A stretch of 64,000 bases of DNA from NCBI GenBank assembly GCA_946811695.1, contig OX328124.1:85843530-85907529 (forward strand), given 5' to 3'. Shown here piece after piece: positions 34,001 through 46,512 of the stretch; position 1 is the stretch's first letter, and each line of letters opens with the position of its first letter. A model generated the notes under the pieces. The model saw nothing but the letters and a program-made list of their open reading frames with translations. It ran no database searches and was not told the DNA's origin. Made by a program: the position numbers and the translations under genes. The stretch comes from Gonocerus acuteangulatus. Lineage: Eukaryota > Arthropoda > Insecta > Hemiptera > Coreidae.

Positions 34001-36510
34001 CATATGGTATAAGCACTTTTTTAGACAGATTCAATCCCTGTCACTGAAATTCAAACTGTTCTTTGACTGCCTCGGTATAGCACTTCGATTCCCCCCCCCC
34101 CCCCCCACTCATCTCTTCCAAATCTCCTTCTTTATCCGGAATCAATGGTAAATCCACTTATGTAGCGACAGCCATAGTAATCAGTTATTTCCTTCCTAAA
34201 GATATGTCCCCTCACACTTTGTAATTCTTGTTCCTCAGTAAAAAAAAATAAAATTAAATAATAATCTATATAACGCTACTCTATGTAAAAATACATTTAT
34301 GTTTAATTTAGTCTCTAATTGTAGCATGCATTGTATAAAATTTTAAGTTAAAGAAAAAATAACAAAAGAGTGAAAAAGCATAAATTTTATTTTGAATTTG
34401 ATAGTTTATAACTTTTAGAATAATTGTTTATGTTTATGATCTCTCTACCACTTTTTATATGGTTTAGAGTGGACCACTGGTGGTAAAGGAGTGCAGATAT
34501 TTGTACATAGGTTAAATTGAAAATCATGATTTATTACAGAAGCATAATTCTATGGAGGGGGGGGGGGGTGTAGCCAAAACTCAGGAACAATTTATGGTTA
34601 GTGGGTTACTTAAATTTTGATTATGGGGAAATGATGAGCTGCTGGGTTTGGTTGAGATGAGATGAGATCTTTAGAATGATGAAATTAAGAGAGGTACCTT
34701 GAGGTGTCTTGAATATAGTTTGTGCTTAAGCACTCCCTGCTATTTGCTGTATTTTCTTTCTTCTTGCTTCTCCAAATCATGGTGGGCTGGCCACCTCCAT
34801 TTCCTGCTCCCTTCGCTCGGCCTGGGTGGCTAGGATATTTACTCCTCCATAATGTGAGAGTAAAACCTTAGGAAGGAAAAACTTAGTGATGTTCCACACT
34901 GCCACAATTTGTCTGGGCTACTTTATCTTCCGAACTTGTCGTATCTTGTAGGTTTATACTGCCGCGGGCAGGTAGTTCCCGGGCACACGGCTAGGTGGCA
35001 GCACCTCACGGGGTGTATTTCGTTGAGCAGCGTTCCGCGAACAATAATAATAATAAAAAAATACATTTGTGATTATCATTTTCACGTAATTACTTTAGGT
35101 TTATATTATTTTTTTTCTGGCTTCCTTATCTATTGAAGTATTGTAATAAAAAATTTCACATCCTTTGTCCAATCAATCAAAACTGCAAAATTTCAAAACG
35201 TTTAGCAGTGTGTCAAAAAATAAATAAATAAACCATTTGAGATAGGGAAAAACTATTTTATGTCCTTACTTACATCCATGAAAGGAACAAACATGCCAGG
35301 TTTCATAAAACTCTGAGACCCCCGATGTCATGGTTGGATTGCAGATAAACTGACCCAGCTGCAAATAGGAAAATTTATTTAATTATAATATTTTATTCAA
35401 TTTAGGCAATTAATAACTATCTTTTTTTGGTTTTTGCATGCTCTGACTGCTGGTGGTCGTTAGCACCAAAATAAAATAAAAATTATTATTTTTAACGGGG
35501 ATTTTCCGGATATATATCATTGAAGATTTGTAATCCCATTCATGATTGCAGGGTGCATAGCTACATTCCTTCGCAAAGTACTAAAAAGTATATAATTCAT
35601 AATCAAATAGCGTAGTGGTTAAAAAATGCACATATAGGATTGTTTAAAAGTTATTAAATCTTAAGAGAGGACATGAGGGAGTGTTAGACCCTGAAAGCAG
35701 AGCAATAGGACATTCCTCGCTGTAGATTCGGACAGCTGGCTACATTCTTACGCTTTGTCTGTTCACCAGATTAAACTCCGGTCTGCATGTCTTACCAGTT
35801 CACCCCTTTACATTCTACACTTCTCTTAGACTTGCTATAATTCCATTGCAATGAGTTCAGAGAGTCAATAAAGCCTTCTTCGAGTTCAAACAGCACACCC
35901 TTGAAAGTCCAGACGGGGAAGTTTTGGTTTGAGCAGAGACTGGTTGGCGAAGGAAACATAATTATATGCTATGTGGTTCATGAAAAAATCTTACTACATT
36001 TCTGCAGACATAGACTTGCCTAATAACAAGACAGACTTTCGGAGACGTGAGCCAATATATAGAAATATATTTTAAATAAATAAATCAGACTATACGGCAT
36101 TTTCTAAATTCCTAATCGAATATGAGAAATAACTAACAATTTAAATAGGCTGATTAGCAAACTGATATCGTCCGACTGATGTAAAACTATCTATTATGGA
36201 AATCGGAGAAACTAGCGAACGAATATATTCGGTACATTGACGTAGTAATGTATTGAAAAATGTTCTTATTCGATACTTTATTTAACCTTTAGCTGGTATC
36301 ACCTTTTCAGGGTTATAGAAGTGGTTTATTTTTCTAACATCTTGGTGCGTAGGCAATTTTATTATTATATAAATGAGAAAATGAAAATACAAATACAAAG
36401 ATTAGAAAAATATGATAAAAAAAAAAATGATTTCATTTTCACTAGTTGTCTTCAAAATTATCCTCTTCTTGTGATATTTTTCAAAACAAAGAGTCTACTG
36501 CATGTTTTCT
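34001..36510. other. Stretch with minor repeats, no gene seen
   Basis: Contains a poly(C) run (about 34091-34107), a poly(G) run (about 34557-34568), and a less AT-rich block ending in an (AAT)n-like tail (about 34770-35057) that could be a retroposed sequence of unknown type. A fragment matching the SINE-B body lies at about 35437-35470 (GACTGCTGGTGG then CGTTAGCACCAA). No coding region is supported. Confidence 0.4.
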
Positions 36511-36529
36511 AATATAATTAAAATAACAT
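36511..36529. repeat. 19-bp target site duplication, left copy
   Basis: AATATAATTAAAATAACAT is identical to 38231-38249 on the other side of the gag-only element. Confidence 0.9.
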
Positions 36530-38230
36530 AATAATTAAAATTCTAAGATAATATAATTAAAATTCTAATATAATTAAATATCAGCTGATATAAACATAGT
36601 AAAATACAGTGCTTCTCTATAGTAAACAAAGAATATATAGAGATATTAGTGGAAAAGTGCAAATTTCTAACTCGAAAATGACAGAAAACTTTAACAATAT
36701 CTTTGACTGTGATAAGAAGAAAAGAAATTGTTTTGATTTATGTAAAAATAGTGAAAATTACGGAAATCATGAAGATAACCTCAAACCTGTTCCACGATAC
36801 CTAGTTGTTAAAGTAGTTAAAAAAGGTATGAATTTCAATTCTATTAATCCTTTTATGGTTAACAAATGGATATTTTCTTATTCAAAAGACATAAAAGTCA
36901 AAAAGTTACAAAGAAATGGTTTACTTTTTCTTGAATGTACAAATGACAAAGTAGCTTCAACAGTCTTAGAGGAAAAGGAATTTAATGGGATCTCCATTTC
37001 AGTGCAACCGCATAAAACATTAAATTACAGTAAAGGTGTGTTTTTCTGTCGGGAAATAAGAAATAATTCAGCTATGTGATCAAAAAGTAAAGGAAATAAA
37101 AAAAATAGGGAAAGATGCTCACAATTCAGGCCTATTCCTAGCAACATTTTCAAGTTCAGAATTACCAAAACGTGTATTTATCGGTTACCTATCAGTGCCA
37201 GTCAGGACATATATTCCTCCCCCTTTAATCTGTTTTAGGTGTGGATTACTGGGCCATTATATGTCCTCCTGTGACAAAGAACCAGTATGTAGGAAGTGCA
37301 GTGAAACATTGCACCAGGGACCCTGGAGAAGAATAAAGTGCTGTTTGTGTGGACAAGAACATGGAACATGTAACATCTAGGAAAACATGTTCTGTTTACG
37401 CTGAAGAAGTAGAGGTTTAGAAGCTAATGGTAGAAAAGAAGATTAGTTATCAGGAAGCTAAACATATTCGCAAACCTAACCCAGAAATATATCCATCTAA
37501 ACCTAATACCGAAGTAAAATTATCTGAAACATCTTCTAAGCTTCTAGAAATAATTAAAAAAATTAATAGAAGAATGGAAGTTGTAGAAAATATTATCTTG
37601 TGCAAATTAAACCAACCTTCGTAGTTAATAATAAATGGACGTTAAAATTTAAAATAAAATAAATTAAACCAACCAAATTGTACAATTGCATCAAAACTTT
37701 CTAATGCAACAGATGTTCTAAAAGTCAAACCAGCTGTTCAGATTGAAAACTTTGAAGAATATTATCAAATTAATCAACTGGAGAAAAAGAAACAACCAAA
37801 TACCAAGAATAAAGAGAAAGGAAAACAGAAAGCAGAAAAAGAAAAGAAGATTTTTAAGCCAAATGGAAAGAAGAATATCATATACTCCAGAATTGATTGT
37901 ACTGAACAAAACAAACTTCTAAATCAAGGAGGACTAAATCAGTTATTTTAAATTAAGCCTAATGAGAACCTGTTTGTTGTAAATTACCACTCACTTTCTT
38001 AAAAGTATTTGGTATTATTAATTTATTTTTTCTTGGATTATCATGCAAGTTGTTTATTTTATATTTTTAATGTTTCATACTTGTCATTCTTGGAATTTTT
38101 CTTTTTTAACAACCTTTGTTTTTTACATTTATTGTAATTTTTTACATATTCTAGCAATTTAATCTTTGTATTCATGTATTGCGCAAGTCGTATTAGTTAC
38201 GAATGCTCTTAAATAAATAAATAAATAAAT
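36530..38230 (+). mobile_element. Gag-only non-autonomous I-type retrotransposon
   Basis: A 1.7-kb unit is enclosed by a perfect 19-bp target duplication (36511-36529 and 38231-38249). It carries a single ORF1/Gag-like coding region with CCHC zinc knuckles and a 3' end with an (AAAT)n tail (about 38212-38230). There is no endonuclease, RT or RNase H. The tail type resembles that of the full I-type ORF2 copy at 48162-51869. It would have needed reverse transcriptase supplied in trans (inference). The first 70 bases contain short repeats of AATTAAAATTCTAA, so the true 5' end may lie near 36607. Confidence 0.75.
36678..37951 (+). pseudogene. I-type ORF1 (Gag), frameshifted
   Basis: The first Met in a good position is at 36678 (MTENFNNIFDC). 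Upstream half: VPRYLVVKVV and NGISISVQPHKTLNYSKGVF are typical of the Gag region of I-type ORF1 proteins. Zinc knuckles follow: CFRCGLLGHYMSSC (37231 on), CRKCSE....H, and CCLCGQEH with SRKTC. The C terminus is Lys/Glu-rich. Lesions: a 1-base loss at about 37077, a frame change near 37375, a stop near 37424, and a 50-bp partial duplication near 37620-37670 (ATTAAACCAACC occurs twice). Its role would be RNA binding in the ribonucleoprotein. It ends without an ORF2 behind it. Confidence 0.8.
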
Positions 38231-38249
38231 AATATAATTAAAATAACAT

Positions 38250-39679
38250 GTAAACAATAAAAAAGTAATAAGAGAATGATAAAAAATATGACAAGGGTGA
38301 AACTGAGGACCCCTTAAGACATTTTTACCTTGAATACCTACGTTTATGGTCCGCCGCATGTTTTGCAATGCATTTTAATTTCCTCGTGATCTTTGCAAAT
38401 AATTCGCGAACATTTTCAAAATTAGTTTAAAAGTAGGAACGATATGTATACTACTGATTAATCCGATCCATTGCATTTTGATTTTACAGAATTGTTTTTT
38501 TACTTATTTTTCTCTTTATGTTTTTCTTATTTCTTTCGTTTGTTAAGAATTGTTTGAAGCACCGTTAATATTTAAATCATCACCGATATGTAAAATTCAA
38601 TCATAGAGTGATGTGACTAGAATGAAAGTGGTGAAATTCACTCTACTTCAGTTTTCAGTAATTAATGTTTTAGTGAAAAAAACATGAATAATAATCTGGG
38701 TATATCTTGTATTTTAGGGTTGGCCCGTTTTTTTTACAAGATCTTTTATGTTTCATAAATCATCTATTCAAGCTCTATTATTCAGAGTGAGTTACACCAC
38801 TGCCATTTTGATATTTACAAATGTTTCATCTATCTATGTAAAATTCTATTTCATTTAAAACGCTTATCCTCAAAGCTGCGAAGATTAAAAAATAAAGTAT
38901 ATATCAGGCTCTACAGAAATATATATAATATTACCTAGATGAGAAATAAGAGGAACTAGAAAATCAAATATTCATGTCCTGAGTGAGTAATTATATTGAA
39001 TAATGAAAATATTAAATAAATTACATCGAGAACTGATTTTCCTGTATGTTATTTTCCCGAAATGAAGCTGTATATTCAATTCCCTAACGTGGACGCAATC
39101 AACTGACGATTTAAATATGATAGCCAATAATTGACTTTTAAATTAAATGCCAAATCCAGGACTCTTAATACCGGTTATTCTGAACCAAATACTCCCTTAC
39201 GCCAGGAACTTTTAGTTTGTGTGGATTCACGATTTCACTTGCTGAATTTCGAATAATGCTGCTTTCTAAAATTAGTTCTATTCCCAATACCTGCGTTCCT
39301 TTTCCAGTCCTTCCAAATTAATCTTTAACTAGATTTAAATCACTACCATCTAAGCAAAATCTAAAAATATACTCCATAGATATAGATAAGCAATTCATAT
39401 CCCATCATTTCCAGAGATTTAAACATTTTAGTTTAGAGGGAACACAGAAAATTCCCTATACAAAGTCCTTCATAGGTCTCAGATGTTTAGGCAAGAAGAT
39501 TTGGCCAGAAAGAATTTCAGTGAGATTTTTACCATAAGAGAAGATGTTGAAGAGGCCGAGTTTGCAAATTTTGCTACTGCAAGTTTTCAGTACATACTGG
39601 CGTCTAAATGTCGATTATCTTCAAGAATTCGTGAGAGTAGGTGTTTAACGTTTTTGTAGGATAAAAAGTCATGAAAATG
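38250..39679. other. AT-rich stretch, no gene seen
   Basis: The left 19-bp duplication copy of the gag-only element ends just before this. Nothing else is recognised. Confidence 0.5.
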
Positions 39680-39712
39680 CGGTGAGATGACGCAGTTTCT
39701 GCGAGTGGGGTT
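39680..39712 (-). repeat. Diverged F1 terminal module
   Basis: GAGATGACGCAGTTTCTGCG followed by AGTGGGGTTTT is a diverged complement of the F1 terminus. The TTAGCGC block has become TCACCGC. Confidence 0.45.
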
Positions 39713-39817
39713 TTAGGTTAATTTTGCAATTTAGCCTAATTGTACAACCATAGGTTTTTCCTATTTAGTTTCATCGGTTCCTTTAAAACATCATATTTCT
39801 TATTTATTGATATATGT

Positions 39818-39830
39818 ATGTATATATATA

Positions 39831-39892
<62 letters not shown>
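39818..39892. repeat. (TA)n microsatellite
   Basis: TA run of about 70 bases with one small interruption near its start. Confidence 0.95.
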
Positions 39893-39893
<1 letters not shown>

Positions 39894-40119
39894 TAGAAAG
39901 AGGAAACTAATCCACATGAAGAACAGAGATTGACACACGTTAAATTTTCATTCAAACCCATCTATCGTTACTTTCGAACTAGTCGTCCAATCTATTAATT
40001 CTACCTCAAGGTTAATTGACTGGCATGGCTCAAATGGAACAGCACTACGTTCATTTACTGAAATTCAAAACTCGAGGAAAAACGTTTTTTACTTTCTTGT
40101 GTTGTTTATGGATCGCTGG

Positions 40120-40414
40120 GGCCTCCGAACGCCTCTAGTCCCACCCAGACAAACTTTAATGAGTTTGAGTAATATTAGGTGGCCGAAGCAAAGTAGCCAG
40201 AACTTGAGGGGCAGATACTGTAGAGGTATCTAATTCATGACCATACGGCACACTAGGGAGATAGTGTGGTCAGAACTATGCTCCGGCCACCTGATTTTCC
40301 CCTTGCTGCTTCGACTGCTAGTGCCATTAGCACCAAGGTACCCATTGACTAATTAATTGAAGCCTGGGATGGCCTAGGGGCGGTCAGGGAGGCTAACTTT
40401 TCTAACCTCGCCCC
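40120..40414 (-). mobile_element. SINE-B copy with deleted tRNA head
   Basis: The body (GGGGCAGATACTGTAGAGGT, GATAGTGTGGTCAGAACTAT, TTAGCACCAAGGTACCCATT) matches the complete SINE-B at 53078-53456 in the same orientation. At the right the copy jumps from GGTCAGGGAGGC to CTAACCTCGCCCCC, so the tRNA-like centre including the B box is deleted while the 5' tip remains. The left (3') boundary is uncertain. Confidence 0.65.
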
Positions 40415-40415
40415 C

Positions 40416-41194
<779 letters not shown>

Positions 41195-41705
41195 TATATA
41201 GCGTTCAATTACCAAACGATTGAACGAGTTCGTTAACCACTAAAATTGGTCCACCGGGAGGGCGGGTTTACCGCGGACGCAAAACACTAATTTGACGATA
41301 CCAGCCCTAGTTTTTGTTATATTTCAACGAAACTCGGTATTCTTTATGTTGATCTAAAGAGAGAAATACGTTGTAAAAATAAACTAAATCGGTTCATTAA
41401 GAGGGGGGGGGGGGGGTTACTCCGGACCCACATCACCAATTTGCCACTGCCAGCAGTAATTTTTCTTACATTTCAACGAAACTCGGCATTCGTGGTGGTA
41501 ATCAACAGAGAAAAATTGGTTGCAAAAATAAACTAAATCTGGTTATTTGGAGGGGGGGGGGGTTACTCCGGACCTAAAGTACTAATATACTCATACCGGT
41601 CGTAATTTCTGCTGTATTGTAACGAAACGCGGTATACATCGTGGGTATCTCACGAGATAGACGTGTTGTAAAAATGAAGTAAATCGGTCAATTGGAAAGG
41701 AGGGT
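41195..41705. repeat. Tandem repeat, 3 x about 150 bp
   Basis: Three diverged units start near a G-run (GGGAGGGCGGGTTTACC at about 41257, the G-run at about 41403, and the G-run at about 41553). Each carries TTTCAACGAAACTCGGTATT or a variant (about 41332, 41482, 41631) and TGTAAAAATAAACTAAATCG. The left flank with AACGATTGAACGAGTTCGTT recurs inverted at 62331-62440. Short frames inside have no protein character. Confidence 0.8.
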
Positions 41706-42110
41706 TCACTTTAATCTCTGTTTCATTAGAATTAGCCTGCCAGACGTAGGTTCCCAAAGCCGCCGCGAGGGGCGCTATCTCCCACTGGGGGACTTGTATC
41801 CTGTTCCTGCGTGAGATCAAAAGACAGAAAATGAAGTTTTCGTGTATTTATTAAGTAGTACAGTATCATGTATTAACATAACTCAGGAAGCAAATTATTT
41901 ACAAAATTAATAATTGAACAGTACTCATAAGAAATGTAAATGAGCAGAACTATTCACGTTTTTATTTTATTTATGTACTAGATTATTTACAGCAAATTAT
42001 TCAGTAATGTTATTTTTTTTTTAAATTAATTTATTTTGTTTTAGAAAATATCACAATCTACAATTCAATTGTATTATGTAATTAGATACATGTTACTTGC
42101 TCACGCCTCA
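41706..42110. other. Stretch without a supportable gene
   Basis: Contains a GC-richer block at about 41750-41820. Unrecognised. Confidence 0.4.
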
Positions 42111-42173
42111 GGTGTCTCCAGTTGTCATCCGAATACCTTCCTTGGAAGGATTCTAGGATGACCTGGAGTCACC
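42111..42173. ncRNA. 63-nt near-perfect hairpin
   Basis: Arms: GGTGTCTCCAG pairs with CTGGAGTCACC (one T-T mismatch), GTCATCC with GGATGAC, GAAT with ATTC, CCTTCC with GGAAGG, leaving a 2-base apex and small bulges. The length is in the range of a short pre-miRNA, but the apex loop is too small and no expression evidence exists. It could equally be the core of an inverted-repeat element. Confidence 0.45.
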
Positions 42174-42398
42174 TTACGCCAACCAACCACAGCCTGCGAC
42201 TAGCAGGCATGATTGAAGGCGAAGGAGACGTGGGCTGTGATATGAGGAGAGAAAATATCCACAGATATCACTCTCAATTTATACAATTATAATTTCTTTG
42301 ATCACTCCACGGATAGTTGTTTTTGTTCACTCCACGACACTTCACTGCCTAAGTAAGTCTCGGGATTCAGTAATGTAGTCTACACTACAAAAATTCTG

Positions 42399-42441
42399 AG
42401 GAAAGTGCTTAGTTATGCAGCTCCTGCCTCACGGACTTATT
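42399..42441 (-). repeat. F1-like terminal module, variant subfamily
   Basis: On the minus strand: AAGTCCGTGAGGCAGGAGCT, then GCATAACTAAGCACTTTCCTC. It shares the AGTCCGTNANGCAGGA variant and the AGCAC(A/T)TTCCTC continuation with the module at 61819-61861, defining a second subfamily distinct from the AGTCCGACTCGCAGG type. Confidence 0.55.
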
Positions 42442-43539
42442 TCTTTTTTGTTTTGGTCAGACTCAACATGAAAGAAATAATATGTTTAACTTTGATACGG
42501 AATTTTGCCAACACGAGAGTCCTTTACAATTTAGTGATAAAACCGGATATTTTTCCTTCTTAGTCCATTAAAAATTAAATTCAATACAAACTTTCCGTTT
42601 ATTTATTGTCGTTAGTATCGAACGTTCCTGCATGTTCTGTTCCGTTATGCCGACGAAAAAAAAAATGTATAGGGTAAATGAGCAACGCATTAACTTTTCT
42701 ATTTAGTTGTGGTCATCATTTCTGTTATAGCTAATCCTTTGACATTTTTATATATTGGATAGATGATAAGTTCATAAATCTATTAGCAACACTGTCTGGA
42801 AAGCAATTCGGTCAAATTTTGAGATCATTTAATATTCTTTTTCTGCGAGTATAATCTGCCATAATATGCTATTCGGATTTGTGTGTATAGCCCATGCCGC
42901 ATCTGTAATAACTTAGCTATTTTTTATAAATAGCTAAGCTATTTTGTATAATAAATTCGAACCAATTTAAATAACAATAATGACGTATGGATTAATCGAA
43001 AATTTCCGGATTTTTATTATTTATTTATTTTTATTTTATTTTTTTTTTTATTTATTTATTTTTTTTTTTATTTTTTTTTTATTTATTTTTTTTTTATTTT
43101 TTTAATTGCATTCACTCTTAACTCCAAAAATATTGAAGCAAAATATTTTGCCCAGTTGTCATAAGATTCTTAATGCGTTTTCCTAAAACTTCACATTATT
43201 TAGAAATATTTTATTTATTATTATTTTTTATATATTTAAAATTTATTTCCTGCTTTGCAACTTAGCAATAAGTATGAAAAATATACATTTTTTAGAAGCC
43301 TAAAATGCAGTTAGGACAATTTTATTCAAAAATTACGATTATTTAGTAAAGCAACCAACCAAATTTCGTTTAAATCGGTTTAATACCGATTCAGGTGTAA
43401 CCAAAAGAATTAACATTTTTGCAATTCTTGCAAAAGCCAGATGAACTACTTTAGGTATTAGAACTATACTTATTTATTACTAATTCTTTAACTGATTTAC
43501 ACCTAGTCTATGATAATATCGAGAACAAGACCGACCTGT
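42442..43539. other. AT-rich stretch with T-rich tract
   Basis: A TTTA/T-run tract occupies about 43018-43103. No gene is seen. Confidence 0.5.
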
Positions 43540-43678
43540 GTGGCAATTTTGGTCAAAATCGGTTAAACGGTGTGGATTTGTAAAAGTAACAAACAGAACA
43601 TTAGGCAAAAAAAGGCAGACAGACAGGTACTTGACGATTTTGACCCAGCCTATGACACACCCTGTATCAAGACATACA
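43540..43678 (-). repeat. Rep-A tandem-unit fragment
   Basis: Contains the complement of the Rep-A array unit: TTTTGGTCAAAATCGGTTAA and CGGTGTGGATTTGTA, then CGATTTTGACCCAGCCTATG and CTGTATCAAGACAT. About one unit is present, inverted relative to copies 1 and 2. A plus-strand frame of 82 codons that crosses it is not considered coding. Confidence 0.65.
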
Positions 43679-44759
43679 CTGTGGAACTGTACAACTATCT
43701 TGCAATAGAAATATCAATCATAAATAAGAAAACTCCTTCAGAGACAATAATAAACCAGAACATGTGTTTCCTCAGCTATAAACGTAATACAAACATAACA
43801 GAGTGTTTGAATAGATAATAGTTTGTTAACAGTGTGTTGAGAAGGGCAAGAGTTTCTAGTTGAAGATAAGGAGAAGCCGTTAGGAGGCAGAAGCAGTAGT
43901 TGTACTTAAAGGCCGACAGCATTAAGACGAGCGGGCATACTTGATGCTAAAGTTAATTGGCTAAGCACGTTAAGTCCAGACGCCTGCGCCTCTAACTTCC
44001 AGTTTGCCCTCAGGCTCAATTATGGAATCAAAGCTCTACGCAGCAACCTCAGCATGTACTTACAGACACCAACTGTAAGCAAATTATACACTCTCAAGTG
44101 TTAATTAGTAGAGACGTCTTGTGGGCAGTTGTCTACGTTCCCTCCAAAATTATAGTTTCCGATAGTTAGTCCGGGCCAGAAAAAAATCGCTGTAAAATAC
44201 ATCGTGTGCAAAGAATATATATATATATTCACAAAAATTATTTTCGGTATCGAGTTGGCAGGATCAATAATGAATTGAAGAAAGTTAATACAGGGTTTAT
44301 TGCCAGTAGATGACAATGCAAGGGGTAAAACAAGACAAAAAAATGTAGTTATATGCTGCTAATCTCATGTTTCTATCTATTTTTGCTCTAGACTTATGCG
44401 GTTCTAAAGGTTATTTAAAGAAAAAAGAAAAAAAAAAAAAGATTTCGTTTAGTGCCTTCTGCTGTAATTCAGGAACATAAATATGCTTTAGGTCCACCCA
44501 AAAAAACCTATGTAATGTACTGTACAACATATAGTCTTCTTTCTCGTACATGGCCACACCCCATGCGCGAACGTTAGCGGACATTTTTTTTGTAACGCTA
44601 AGGTCCACCCGCCAAAGCTATGTAATGTAATGTATAACATACAGCCTTTCTATTTTAGTCATCGCTAGAGCATATGTATGCTAAACAATTTGTAGAATTT
44701 CCCCAAATTTGTCTGCTTGAACAAATTATTTTTACACGTTACATTCGATTTTTGAAATC
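43679..44759. other. Stretch without a supportable gene
   Basis: No recognisable gene. Two similar short blocks containing AGGTCCACCC (about 44490 and 44600), each followed by TATGTAATGTA, form a local direct repeat about 110 bases apart. Confidence 0.4.
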
Positions 44760-44769
44760 AACATTAAAT

Positions 44770-44941
44770 TTTTTTTTTTTTTTTTTTTTTTATTATTGAT
44801 TATTACAACAATATGAGTTAACATATTTCTAGTAATATTGCTGGTTCAGTTATCATGACATTGTGAGGCTTGATGTGGGAATATGAACAATTACAAACCC
44901 CACAATAGTAATGCATTAAAGAAAAAATAAATAAATAAATA
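44770..44941 (-). mobile_element. Very short 5'-truncated Jockey-type copy
   Basis: Only a 3' UTR of about 145 bases plus poly(A) (T-run 44768-44791) is left. It matches the 3' UTR of the copy at 30349-30513 (ACAATATGAGTTAACATATT and GATGTGGGAATATGAACAAT). Target duplication AACATTAAAT occurs at 44760-44769 and 44942-44951. An extreme case of 5' truncation. Confidence 0.85.
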
Positions 44942-44951
44942 AACATTAAAT

Positions 44952-45169
44952 TTTAAACTTTTAATGTTCACATGTTTCTTATTCAAATCGGAAGTGTAAC
45001 AATTTAGGACATGAACGATCACATGAATTCGCGCAAGCATGATTACAAGGATTCGTGAATCATTAGTGGAAATGGGAGCTACAAATGAAAATATTCAATG
45101 TGATGACTATATGTCGTCAGCGTCAGCAGGAGGCCAGTTGTAGAAACGTTTGAAATTTTCAAATTCTGA
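44952..45169. other. Short unannotated spacer
   Basis: No gene or repeat is recognised. Confidence 0.4.
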
Positions 45170-45560
45170 CCAAACAATCTTACTATACTGGTAACTAGAC
45201 TGGACTAACGCAACAGAGAACAAACTGAGGACAGTGAAGCTCATGGTTAAAGAATGACCCTCGTCATACAGAAGCTCACGACGGAAGAAGTCATATTAGC
45301 CAGACTAAGTATCGGCCACAGTCGTGTGACTCACGAGTACCTGATGACTAATAAGGCAAACCTACGTGCCGAACGAGTAACTAAGGACTAACAATCAAGC
45401 ATATACAGACTGACTGCCATTTAAGACACTAGCTTAATGTCCCAATTGACTTGACAGAACTCTTCGGAGATGACAGCCACCACATTGATACAATACTCAA
45501 ACATTTAAAGGACATAAACACTTACAACAACATCTATAAACAAAATATTATGTAAACACC
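45170..45560 (+). pseudogene. I-type retrotransposon fragment, C-terminal end
   Basis: One frame gives LTTEEVILARLSIGHSRVTH followed by EYLMTNKANLR, matching the RxGH...LTHxYLM block that precedes the zinc knuckle in I-type ORF2 (compare 54582-56830). Downstream, ELFGDDSHHIDTILKHLK-like codons match the ELLGNNSVHLSNLFSFL C-terminal tail with frameshifts. Many stops; an old fragment. Confidence 0.7.
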
Positions 45561-45724
45561 AAGCCAAAAGATCTGGTTATAATGCTTTAAAACTATTATT
45601 TAAGACAATCCGTTATTTTAAGATAATAATAGATTTAACCTATTTTACATCGCTCTCTTTTGAAAAGTATTGAAAAAAATGCAATTCGCCAATAACAAAT
45701 ATAAATAAATAAATAAAAAAATAA

Positions 45725-45764
<40 letters not shown>

Positions 45765-45926
45765 GGAGGGAGGGAGGGAGGGAGGGAGGGAGGGAGGAAG
45801 GGAGGGAGGGAGGGAGGGAGGAAGGGAGGGAGGGAGGGAGGGAGGGAGGGAGGGAGGGAGGGAGGGAGGGAGAGAGGGAGAGAGAGAGAGAGGGAGAGAG
45901 GGAGGGAGAGAGAGGGAGAGAGAGGG

Positions 45927-45957
<31 letters not shown>

Positions 45958-45963
45958 GAGAGG

Positions 45964-46022
<59 letters not shown>
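45725..46022. repeat. (TA)n, (GGGA)n and (GA)n compound microsatellite
   Basis: TA to about 45746, GGGA to about 45870, mixed GA/GGGA to 46022. The long minus-strand Ser-Leu-Pro frame is purely a result of this repeat. Confidence 0.95.
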
Positions 46023-46027
<5 letters not shown>

Positions 46028-46451
46028 TAAGATCACAAAAATAAATATGATTTTAGTTTTATTTATCAATTGTTCTTCCCTACACACCTCTAATTACATT
46101 ATGAAATTGAGAGACACTCTCAGTTCTAAGAATACCATTAGAAAGGTAATTGAATTTTACAACTTTTGTCAATTCTCCAGCTTGAAGCTTGGGAGTCTTC
46201 TACGAAACACGTTTTAATCTAATTAGCCCTTACATAGAAACATAAGGCTGGCAGTGTTTAATTACATTATTTTTCTCTAGCTTCATTCCCTTCATCTACT
46301 TGAGATACACCATGTATAAAAATAAATATATATTTACGATTTAAAAAGGTCAATAGTCAATTAACAAGTTGTGATATTTATTGATACTTCAATAACTACT
46401 TCTTAATACTAACTTCATCCATAATAGTAATTTAAGAACTGATCGATAGTA

Positions 46452-46512
<61 letters not shown>

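Noticed and set aside
45635..46087. 150-codon Ser/Leu/Pro repeat protein on the minus strand
   Set aside because: Translation of the GA/GGGA microsatellite. Low complexity throughout.
46453..46510. Poly(A) as the tail of a processed pseudogene or SINE
   Set aside because: No retroposed body can be recognised on either side, so only a homopolymer is reported.
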